This document shows positions 57,321 to 64,000 of a stretch of 64,000 bases of DNA, piece after piece; position 1 is the first letter of the stretch; each line of letters starts with the position of its first letter. The position numbers were made by a program, and so were the translations under genes. The notes under the pieces are model-generated. The model searched no databases. It was not told where the DNA came from and saw only the letters and a program-made list of their open reading frames with translations. Location: contig NZ_ML133567.1 in assembly GCF_003985125.1 (NCBI RefSeq), positions 372,001-436,000 of the forward strand, given 5' to 3'. The stretch comes from Rhizobium phaseoli (GTDB lineage Bacteria; Pseudomonadota; Alphaproteobacteria; Rhizobiales; Rhizobiaceae).

Positions 57321-57931
57321 TGCTGACGATCGGATTGACCGGCTCGATCGGAATGGGAAAGTCGACGGCCGGTAAGCTCTTTGCCGAGGCCGGAATTCCG
57401 CTCAACGACTCGGACGCCGTGGTCCACGATCTGTACGCCGGCGAAGCTGCGCCGCTGGTCGAGGCCGCCTTCCCAGGCACGATGAAGGACGGCGCCGTCG
57501 ACCGCCATGAACTCGGCCGCCAGCTGGCGCACGATCCCGCCGGCTTCAAACGGCTGGAGGCGATCGTTCACCCGCTGGTCCGCAAGCGCGAGACGGAATT
57601 TCTGGCGCGCCACCGCGCCGCGGGTGCCGAGATGGTTCTGCTCGATATCCCGCTGCTTTTTGAAACCGGCGCCTGGGAAAGGGTGGATGTCATCGTCGTC
57701 GTCAGCACCGATCCACAGATTCAGCGCCAGAGGGTGCTTGCGCGCGAAGACATGACGGAGGAAAAATTCGACATGATTCTCTCTCGCCAGACGCCGGATG
57801 CAGAAAAACGGCGCCGTGCCGACTACCTGATCGATACAAGCCATAGCATTGAGCAGACGAGGGAACGGGTGCTGGAGATCGTCACCGATCTGAAAATGCG
57901 AATTGCCAAGGGAGATTTCCGGAATGCGTGA
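57320..57931 (+). CDS. coaE: Dephospho-CoA kinase
   Basis: A 203-residue P-loop kinase for the last step of coenzyme A synthesis. The P-loop is IGLTGSIGMGKSTAGKLFAE. NDSDAVVHDLY, HPLVRKRETEFL, VLLDIPLLFETGAWERVD and RQTPDAEKRRRADYLIDT are family motifs. The ATG shares one base with the aroE stop. The 3' end overlaps dnaQ by 8 bases. Confidence 0.95.
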   Translation: MLTIGLTGSIGMGKSTAGKLFAEAGIPLNDSDAVVHDLYAGEAAPLVEAAFPGTMKDGAVDRHELGRQLAHDPAGFKRLEAIVHPLVRKRETEFLARHRAAGAEMVLLDIPLLFETGAWERVDVIVVVSTDPQIQRQRVLAREDMTEEKFDMILSRQTPDAEKRRRADYLIDTSHSIEQTRERVLEIVTDLKMRIAKGDFRNA

Positions 57932-58649
57932 GATCATTTTCGATACGGAAACCACCGGCCTCGACAACCGGATGGACCGCATCATCGAAATCGGCGGCAT
58001 CGAACTCTTCAATCACTTTCCGACCGGCAACACGCTTCATATCTACATCAATCCGGGAGATCAGAAGGTCCATCCGGATGCGCTCGCCGTGCACGGCATT
58101 ACCGACGAGTTCCTGAAGGACAAGAAAGCCTTCGCCGAGGTCGCCGAGGAAATCCTTGCCTTCTTCGGCGATGCCAAATGGATCGCCCACAACGCCACCT
58201 TCGACATGGGCTTCATCAACGCCGAATTCGCGCGGATCGGTTTGCCGCCGATCCTGCCGGAGCGGGTGGTCGATACGCTGTCTATGGCGCGGCGCAAACA
58301 TCCGATGGGACCGAATTCGCTCGACGCACTTTGCCGGCGTTACGGCGTCGACAATTCGCACCGCGCCAAACACGGCGCGCTTCTCGACTCCGAACTGCTG
58401 GCCGAAGTCTACATCGAAATGATCGGCGGCAGGCAGGCGGCCCTTGGCCTCGGCCTATCGGGCCAATCCGGCCAGACGGCGCGCGGCGACATGGCGATGG
58501 AAGATGATGGGGTGATATCAGCGGTGCTCGAGCGGCCCCGTCCGCTTGCGCCCCGTCTCAGCCAAGCCGAAGCGCAGGCGCATGCGGCGCTTGTTTCCAA
58601 GCTCGGCGAAAAGGGCATCTGGTCGAAACTCGCCAGCCCGCCGGCGTGA
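57924..58649 (+). CDS. dnaQ: DNA polymerase III epsilon subunit (proofreading exonuclease)
   Basis: A 241-residue DEDDh 3'-5' exonuclease. Exo I EIIFDTETTGLDNRMDRIIEIG (catalytic Asp and Glu), Exo II WIAHNATFDMGFIN and Exo III NSHRAKHGALLDSELLAEVY (His and Asp) are intact. The C-terminal segment would bind the alpha subunit. The ATG at 57924 starts the conserved region. An ATG is not needed upstream at 57903. Operon with coaE. Confidence 0.94.
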   Translation: MREIIFDTETTGLDNRMDRIIEIGGIELFNHFPTGNTLHIYINPGDQKVHPDALAVHGITDEFLKDKKAFAEVAEEILAFFGDAKWIAHNATFDMGFINAEFARIGLPPILPERVVDTLSMARRKHPMGPNSLDALCRRYGVDNSHRAKHGALLDSELLAEVYIEMIGGRQAALGLGLSGQSGQTARGDMAMEDDGVISAVLERPRPLAPRLSQAEAQAHAALVSKLGEKGIWSKLASPPA

Positions 58650-58712
58650 TTCCTTAAATCGGGGCCGCCGCGCCCCTTGCGCGTCTTTCAGACGCACGGC
58701 GGCGAATTGAAA

Positions 58713-58735
58713 ATGCCCGGGACTTGCCCGGGCAT
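58713..58735 (-). terminator. Terminator after secB
   Basis: ATGCCCGGG and CCCGGGCAT pair perfectly across ACTTG. Read on the minus strand, the hairpin is followed by TTTTCAATT. It lies 28 bases past the secB stop, and dnaQ converges on it. Confidence 0.8.
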
Positions 58736-58762
58736 CCGCATGTCAGAACCGAAGGAATTCGA

Positions 58763-59245
58763 TCAGTTCGGAACGGCCTGAACCTTGGCGCGGGCCTGCT
58801 CTTCGGCAACGCGCTGGGCGAACATCTGCGTGAAGTCGATCGGATCGATCATCAGCGGCGGGAAGCCGCCGTTGCGGGTCACGTCGGCGATGATCTGACG
58901 GGCGAAGGGGAAGAGCATGCGCGGGCACTCGATGAAGAGAACCGGCAGCATGTGCTCCTGCGGGAAACCGGCAACGCGGAAGACGCCGCCATAGACGAGT
59001 TCGGTGTGGAACACCGTCTTGTCATCGTCCTTGGCTTCGGCATTCAGCGACAGCACGACATCGAAATCCGTGTCGGAAAGCGGATTGGCGTTGACGTTCA
59101 CATTGATGTTGATCGTCGGTGCCTTGTCGCGCGCCTGCAGCGAACGCGGCGCACCCGGATTTTCGAAGGAAAGATCCTTCGTATATTGCGCAAGGATCGA
59201 GAGGGTGGGGTTGGTCGCACCGTTGCTGTTGTTGTCGTCTGCCAT
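58763..59245 (-). CDS. secB: Protein-export chaperone SecB
   Basis: A 160-residue tetrameric chaperone that delivers preproteins to Sec[20 protein letters not shown], the [21 protein letters not shown] strands, [36 protein letters not shown] and [20 protein letters not shown] are the full family pattern. The ATG at 59245 has GAGGA upstream. A longer frame to 59350 is not supported. Confidence 0.96.
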   Translation of the reverse strand: MADDNNSNGATNPTLSILAQYTKDLSFENPGAPRSLQARDKAPTININVNVNANPLSDTDFDVVLSLNAEAKDDDKTVFHTELVYGGVFRVAGFPQEHMLPVLFIECPRMLFPFARQIIADVTRNGGFPPLMIDPIDFTQMFAQRVAEEQARAKVQAVPN

Positions 59246-59346
59246 TGGCTTTTCCTCGAAGGGCATGGGAATGGTGCCGCCATCTAACATTTCGGGGAGG
59301 GGCTTACAACCCTGGGCGCTAGGCGCAGTTGCTCGCTCGAACCACC

Positions 59347-59853
59347 TCAATCACCGAGATGTTTGCCGGACCACGGCGAGTTGCGATCCGGCTCCCTATG
59401 ATAATCCTCCTCGTCGAGATCCACCACCTTCGAATTCCGGTTGCCGTCGCAGAAATCCGGTTTCGGGCCGGCGGAAAAGCCACGCTCGGCGTTGACGACG
59501 ACAAAGCGCTTGGCAATCGAGCGCCAGACGAGATCGCGCACCGGCGGAATAAGAATGAGGATTGCGATGATATCGGTGAGGAAGCCGGGGATGATCAGCA
59601 GCAGCGCGGCGATGACGTTCATCGCCGGCTTCAGCAGATCGTGGCCGGGCATCACGCCGTTTCGTCCTTCGCTCGACATGCGGCGCAGGATACCGATGCC
59701 CTGCCGGCGCAGCAGGACCGCGCCGAAAACAAAGCTAGCCATGACGAGCGCCAGTGTCAGCGCCAAGCCGAGCGCCCGGCCGACGACGACGAAACCGGCA
59801 ATTTCGCCAAGCGGCAGCAGCAGAATGAAGGCCGGCAGGATTGAAAAACGCAT
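59347..59853 (-). CDS. fxsA: FxsA-family cytoplasmic membrane protein
   Basis: A 168-residue membrane protein; an ATG three codons earlier (59862) is equally possible. Helices at about 5-22, 25-45 and 75-100, and the pattern [41 protein letters not shown] then [19 protein letters not shown] are diagnostic of FxsA, linked to phage exclusion in E. coli by overexpression. The C-terminal tail is charged. It is next to secB in the same direction. Confidence 0.9.
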   Translation of the reverse strand: MRFSILPAFILLLPLGEIAGFVVVGRALGLALTLALVMASFVFGAVLLRRQGIGILRRMSSEGRNGVMPGHDLLKPAMNVIAALLLIIPGFLTDIIAILILIPPVRDLVWRSIAKRFVVVNAERGFSAGPKPDFCDGNRNSKVVDLDEEDYHREPDRNSPWSGKHLGD

Positions 59854-59983
59854 GGTCGTCATGTCCCGGACTGGCCGGTCTCCTCTTGGCGCGGCGAAGA
59901 TGCCAGCCATCATTTGAATCATCTGTATAGGCGGACTATATGGGAGTACAAATCAGAGATGTTAACGGCGGTTGCGATACGAT

Positions 59984-60688
59984 ATGAGTTCGAACGACTT
60001 CATCACATTATTCTTCCTGGTGGCGGCGGTGCTGATTTTCTTTCAGCTCCGCTCCGTTCTCGGTCGCCGCACGGGGAACGAGAAGCCGCCGCGCGATCTC
60101 TATCAGCCGCGAGACGCGGCACCTGCCGAAGCCGCCGATGCCGGCAAGGTCGTGACGCTGCCGCGGCGTGATGCGACGGCCGAGGATGAGGATCGCTTCT
60201 CCGCCATCGATGCTGTCGCCGCACCCGGAACGCCGCTCAACGAATCGCTGCGCGCGCTGAACAAGGCCGATCCCTCCTTCACCCCGAAGGAGTTTCTGAA
60301 CGGTGCCCGCATGGCTTACGAGATGATCGTCATGGCCTATGCCGACGGCGACCGGAAAACGCTGAAGAACCTGCTGTCGCGCGAAGTCTATGACGGCTTC
60401 GATGCGGCGATCGGCGAGCGCGAAGCCCGCGGCGAGAAGGTGAAGTCCACCTTCGTCGGCATCGACAAGGCCGAGATCACCCATGCCGAGACGAAGGGCA
60501 GCGAAGCGCAGATCACCGTGCGCATCGTCAGCCAGCTGATATCGGCCACTTACGACAAGGCGGATGTGCTGATTGAAGGCGATGCCGAGAACGTCGCCGA
60601 GGTCAATGACCTCTGGACTTTCGCCCGCGATACCCGCTCGCGCGATCCGAACTGGAAACTTGTGGCGACCGAATCGGAACATGAGTGA
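59984..60688 (+). CDS. Tim44-like (TimA) domain protein
   Basis: A 234-residue protein with one N-terminal membrane anchor (FITLFFLVAAVLIFFQLRSVLG) and a C-terminal Tim44-like domain (LNGARMAYEMIVMAYADGDRKTLKNLLSREVYDGFDAAI onward). Bacterial members are probably inner-membrane assembly or translocation helpers. The function is inferred from the mitochondrial relative. It overlaps mltA by 8 bases. Confidence 0.9.
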   Translation: MSSNDFITLFFLVAAVLIFFQLRSVLGRRTGNEKPPRDLYQPRDAAPAEAADAGKVVTLPRRDATAEDEDRFSAIDAVAAPGTPLNESLRALNKADPSFTPKEFLNGARMAYEMIVMAYADGDRKTLKNLLSREVYDGFDAAIGEREARGEKVKSTFVGIDKAEITHAETKGSEAQITVRIVSQLISATYDKADVLIEGDAENVAEVNDLWTFARDTRSRDPNWKLVATESEHE

Positions 60689-61799
60689 CCACGCATCGGA
60701 CTTTGTCCTGCAGGCCATAAGCTTCGACACTTTGGAAGGCTGGAAGGATGATGATCCCTCCGGCCTTTTTGAAGTCATGCGATCCTGTCGCCGCCAGATC
60801 ACCGAGGTCAAACCTTACCGCACCGGATCGCTCGGCCTGAGTTCGGAAGATTTGCTTCCGCTTCTGATCGCCGCCGAAGATTTCACACCGTCCTCTCGGG
60901 CATCGGCGCGCGGCTTTTTCGAAACACACTGCCGGCCATTTTTGATTTGCCGCAACGACGGCAGTTCCGGTTTCGTCACCGCCTTTTACGAACCCGAGAT
61001 CGAGGTGTCGGACCAGCCGGACGACGTGTTCCGGTTTCCCTTCTACCGCCGCCCGGACGATCTGATCGATCTCGATGAGTCCAATCGACCCGCCGAACTC
61101 GATCAAGCCTATGCTTTCGGCCGCCTGCATGACGGCCGCGTCAGTGCGTATCCGGATCGCCAGGCGATCGACCAGGGTTTTCTCGAGGGCCGGGGGCTCG
61201 AGATCGCCTGGGCGAAATCGAAGGTCGATGTCTTCTTTGTTCATGTGCAGGGCGCCGCCCGGCTGCGTTATAGGGATGGCCACATCGGTCGCATCACCTA
61301 CGCAGCGAAGGCCGGTCATGCCTTTTCGGCGATCGGCAAGCTGCTGATCGAGCGCGGAGAAATCGACCGAGCCGAGATTTCGATGCAGTCGATCCGCAGC
61401 TGGCTGGCGCACAATCCCGAGCGGGTGGACGAAGTGCTATGGCACAACCGCTCCTATATTTTCTTCCGGGAAGCGGCGGTCGCCGATCCCTCGGCCGGTC
61501 CGATCGCAGCTGCCAAGGTGCCGCTTCTTGCCGGCCGCTCGCTGGCGGTCGACCGCTTGATCCATACCTTCGGCTTTCCCTTTTTCATCCGCGCCGAAAG
61601 CCTCACCCATCTCGATGATGGCCGCGCCTTCGCCCGGCTGATGCTGGCGCTCGATACCGGCTCGGCGATCGTCGGGCCGGCCCGCGGCGACATTTTCACC
61701 GGCTCGGGGGATCTGGCGGGAGAACGAGCCGGCACTGTCCGCAACGCTGCCGATTTCGCCATCCTCATTCCCAATGCCGCCGCCGGACGGTTCGACTGA
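60681..61799 (+). CDS. mltA: MltA-type lytic murein transglycosylase
   Basis: A 372-residue peptidoglycan lyase. The double-psi barrel part includes FVTAFYEPEIEVSDQP, GRGLEIAWAKSKVDVFFVHVQGAARLR and the catalytic block MLALDTGSAIVGPARGDIFTGSGDLAGE with the conserved aspartate. Unlike E. coli MltA it has no visible signal peptide or lipobox: it begins MSDHASDFVLQAISFDTLEG. How it would reach the periplasm is unclear. It is coupled to the Tim44-like gene and, by TGATG, to smr. Confidence 0.9.
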   Translation: MSDHASDFVLQAISFDTLEGWKDDDPSGLFEVMRSCRRQITEVKPYRTGSLGLSSEDLLPLLIAAEDFTPSSRASARGFFETHCRPFLICRNDGSSGFVTAFYEPEIEVSDQPDDVFRFPFYRRPDDLIDLDESNRPAELDQAYAFGRLHDGRVSAYPDRQAIDQGFLEGRGLEIAWAKSKVDVFFVHVQGAARLRYRDGHIGRITYAAKAGHAFSAIGKLLIERGEIDRAEISMQSIRSWLAHNPERVDEVLWHNRSYIFFREAAVADPSAGPIAAAKVPLLAGRSLAVDRLIHTFGFPFFIRAESLTHLDDGRAFARLMLALDTGSAIVGPARGDIFTGSGDLAGERAGTVRNAADFAILIPNAAAGRFD

Positions 61800-62368
61800 T
61801 GGCCAAGGATCGCAAGCTCAGCGCCGATGAGAGAATCCTCTGGGGCAAGGTGGCCCGCAGCACCCGGCCGATGCCCGGCAAGACGGGTGAGCTGAGTGAA
61901 CTCGATGCCTTCCTCGCCGAGACGCAAGCGGCGGTGGAGCGGGAGAAGGCCGAAAAGCATACGCCTGCGTCGTTTACAGCGGAACAGCCGGCAACGCCAT
62001 CGGTGTCGAAACGGCCTGCCGGGGTGCATCAGCCGCTGGAAAGGCCGGTCAAGCGCAAGATCGCCAAGGGCCGCCTGGCGCTGGAAGCACGCATCGACCT
62101 GCACGGCCTGGTGCAAAGCGAAGCCCATGTCATCCTTCTCGATTTTCTGATCCGCGCCCATGAGCGCGGCATGCGCCACGTGCTCGTCATAACCGGCAAG
62201 GGCAGTTCGATGGGCAGCGACGGCGCGCTGAAGCGGGCCGTGCCGCTCTGGTTCTCGAAGCCGGAATTCCGCTACCTGATCTCTTCCTATGAGCCGGCCG
62301 CGCAGCATCATGGCGGCGAGGGAGCGCTCTATATCCGCCTGTCGCGACGGCAGGGGGAAAGGCCATGA
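61799..62368 (+). CDS. Smr-domain protein
   Basis: A 189-residue protein with an N-terminal low-complexity charged part (about 1-95) and a C-terminal Smr domain: EARIDLHGLVQSEAHVILLDFLIRAHERG and VLVITGKGSSMGSDGALKRAVPLWF, ending ALYIRLSRR. Smr domains are nucleases acting on DNA branches or RNA. The role here is unknown. Start overlaps the mltA stop by one base, and its end overlaps the XRE gene (ATGA). Confidence 0.9.
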   Translation: MAKDRKLSADERILWGKVARSTRPMPGKTGELSELDAFLAETQAAVEREKAEKHTPASFTAEQPATPSVSKRPAGVHQPLERPVKRKIAKGRLALEARIDLHGLVQSEAHVILLDFLIRAHERGMRHVLVITGKGSSMGSDGALKRAVPLWFSKPEFRYLISSYEPAAQHHGGEGALYIRLSRRQGERP

Positions 62369-62742
62369 CCCCCTTCGGAGAAGCGGTTCGCCGGCTGAGG
62401 GCGCGCAAGGGCGTCTCGCAGAAGGAAATGGCGGCAGCCCTGAACGTCTCGCCCGCCTATCTCTCGGCGCTCGAACATGGCAAGCGCGGTCTGCCGACAT
62501 TCGATCTGCTGCAGCGCATCGCCGGCTATTTCAACATCATTTGGGACGAGGCGGAGGAACTGTTCCTGCTCGCCCGTTCCTCCGACCCGCGGGTCGTCGT
62601 CGACACCTCCGGGCTGCCGCCGGAATACACCGAATTCGCCAACCGGCTGGCCCGGCGGATCCGCAAGCTTGACAGCGCCGAGATCGCCCGGTTATCCGCT
62701 CTTCTCGAAAATGGCGCCAAAGGCGACGGAAAAGCGTCATAA
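62365..62742 (+). CDS. XRE-family helix-turn-helix regulator
   Basis: A 125-residue DNA-binding protein. The Cro/CI-type HTH is at about 6-60: VRRLRARKGVSQKEMAAALNV, then SPAYLSALEHGKRGLPTFDLLQRIAGYF. A C-terminal helical part (EYTEFANRLARRIRKLDSAEIARLSALLENG) follows. Such proteins are commonly found just upstream of gyrB in Rhizobiales. Target genes are unknown. It is coupled to smr by a 4-base overlap and lies 135 bases before gyrB. Confidence 0.87.
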   Translation: MTPFGEAVRRLRARKGVSQKEMAAALNVSPAYLSALEHGKRGLPTFDLLQRIAGYFNIIWDEAEELFLLARSSDPRVVVDTSGLPPEYTEFANRLARRIRKLDSAEIARLSALLENGAKGDGKAS

Positions 62743-62877
62743 TCCCCTGTTTTATGGCTTGTTCAGGGGACTTGCCATTGGGAACCGGGCTCAAAAAACC
62801 TATATACGAGAGTGAAGAAAGCCGGTGATTCGCAAAGCCTGCCGCCGCTTTACGACAACAGGGAAAATCTCGACAGA

Positions 62878-64000
62878 ATGAGCGATACATCCGCGACGGA
62901 AAACGGCGTAAGCACCGAATATGGCGCAGATTCCATCAAGGTCCTGAAGGGCCTCGATGCTGTGCGCAAACGCCCCGGCATGTATATCGGCGATACCGAC
63001 GACGGCTCCGGCCTTCACCACATGGTCTATGAAGTCGTCGACAACGCGATCGACGAAGCGTTGGCCGGTCACGCCGACATCGTCACCGTCAGCCTCAATC
63101 CGGATGGCTCGGTGACGGTCACCGATAACGGCCGCGGCATCCCGACCGACATCCATAGCGGCGAAGGCGTGTCGGCGGCCGAAGTGATCATGACGCAGCT
63201 GCATGCCGGCGGCAAATTCGACCAGAATTCCTACAAGGTTTCCGGCGGTTTGCACGGGGTCGGCGTTTCCGTGGTCAACGCGCTTTCCGTCTGGCTGAAG
63301 CTGAAGATCCGCCGCCATGGCAAGATCCATGAGATGAGCTTCACCCATGGCGTGGCCGACGCGCCGCTGAAGGTCACCGGCGACGCCCCGGATGCGACCG
63401 GCACGGAGGTGAGCTTCATGCCGAGCAGCGAAACCTTCACCATGACCGAATTCGACTACGGCACGCTGGAGCATCGCCTGCGCGAACTGGCCTTCCTGAA
63501 TTCCGGCGTACGCATCCTGCTGAGCGACAAGCGTCATTCCGATATCAAGCAGGAAGAGATGCGCTATGACGGCGGCCTAGAGGCCTTCGTCGCCTATCTC
63601 GACCGTGCCAAGAAGCCCCTCGTCGACAAGCCGGTCGCCATCCGCGGCGAAAAGGACGGCATCACCGTCGAAGTGGCGATGTGGTGGAACGACAGCTACC
63701 ACGAGAACGTGCTCTGCTTCACCAACAACATTCCCCAGCGCGACGGCGGCACGCATATGGCCGGTTTCCGCGCGGCCTTGACGCGCCAAGTCGTGTCCTA
63801 TGCCGACAATTCCGGCATCACCAAAAAGGAAAAGGTGACGCTGCAGGGCGAAGATTGCCGCGAAGGTCTGACGGCTGTTCTGTCGGTCAAGGTGCCCGAC
63901 CCGAAATTCTCCTCGCAGACCAAGGACAAGCTCGTTTCCTCGGAAGTCCGTCCTGTTGTCGAAAGTCTCGTCAACGAGGCACTGAGCACCTGGTTCGAGG
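62878..64000 (+). CDS. gyrB: DNA gyrase subunit B, N-terminal 374 residues (cut by window edge)
   Basis: The ATPase subunit of gyrase, which introduces negative supercoils. [53 protein letters not shown], the ATP-lid [27 protein letters not shown] and the start of the transducer domain ([32 protein letters not shown]) are present. The TOPRIM part lies beyond base 64000. The ATG at 62878 is the expected start. Confidence 0.96.
   Translation, partial: MSDTSATENGVSTEYGADSIKVLKGLDAVRKRPGMYIGDTDDGSGLHHMVYEVVDNAIDEALAGHADIVTVSLNPDGSVTVTDNGRGIPTDIHSGEGVSAAEVIMTQLHAGGKFDQNSYKVSGGLHGVGVSVVNALSVWLKLKIRRHGKIHEMSFTHGVADAPLKVTGDAPDATGTEVSFMPSSETFTMTEFDYGTLEHRLRELAFLNSGVRILLSDKRHSDIKQEEMRYDGGLEAFVAYLDRAKKPLVDKPVAIRGEKDGITVEVAMWWNDSYHENVLCFTNNIPQRDGGTHMAGFRAALTRQVVSYADNSGITKKEKVTLQGEDCREGLTAVLSVKVPDPKFSSQTKDKLVSSEVRPVVESLVNEALSTWFE

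Overview
The window is a gene-dense, high-GC piece of bacterial chromosome from an alphaproteobacterium of the Rhizobiaceae, most likely Rhizobium of the leguminosarum/etli type. The basis is protein-level recognition of almost every gene (TrcR, 180-kDa NAD-glutamate dehydrogenase, rhizobial flagellin, ImuA-ImuB-DnaE2, the secB-fxsA-Tim44-mltA-smr-gyrB order) plus alphaproteobacterial LexA and PHO boxes and Rhizobium-type intergenic palindromes. I saw no insertion sequence, prophage, CRISPR array, rRNA or tRNA. This is conserved core chromosome.

Layout. 1-2700: SOS mutagenesis operon imuA-imuB-dnaE2 (minus strand, LexA box in front). 2.8-9.4 kb: small metabolic genes, leuD and leuB (separated by an opposing PLP dehydratase), and a PAP2 phosphatase. 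9.4-14.0 kb: a sugar/organic-acid-type MFS carrier with an unusual periplasmic insert, then a three-gene FtsX-type ABC cassette with a His-rich loop (possibly metal related). 14.2-16.0 kb: alkaline phosphatase behind a PHO box. 16.1-34.5 kb: asd, a lytic transglycosylase, a diguanylate cyclase, carbonic anhydrase, pdxY, NAD-GDH, an MFS protein, and htpX-rsmB-heparinase-purH. 34.6-41.4 kb: acetyl-CoA synthetase, trcR, a solitary flagellin, a propionyl-CoA synthetase-like enzyme, and a YggS protein. 41.6-45.8 kb: leuS-lptE-holA.

45.8-58.6 kb is the replication and segregation centre. parB, parA, rsmG, mnmG, mnmE, rho, hemJ and hemE all read leftward. A 400-bp gap at 54616-55015 carries DnaA boxes, an AT-rich tract and clustered GANTC sites, and is the likely oriC. 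The PPDK regulator, maf, aroE, coaE and dnaQ read rightward from it. Copies of the parS palindrome TGTTTCACGTGAAACA (one perfect, others with 1-3 mismatches) lie at 48148, 50107, 50145 and 56468, with one outlier at 8453, right after leuB. Several are built into coding sequence or stop codons.

58.7-64 kb: secB and fxsA (minus), then an overlapping plus-strand run Tim44-like / mltA / smr / XRE regulator, and the 5' part of gyrB, which runs off the end.

The most interesting items for follow-up are the parS geography and its fusion with protein and stop-codon sequence, the oriC, the His-rich ABC cassette, the MFS insert domain, the long imuA/imuB overlap, and a 39-codon open frame in front of asd. 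Nothing here is clearly a wholly new system. Most of the novelty is in details of known families.
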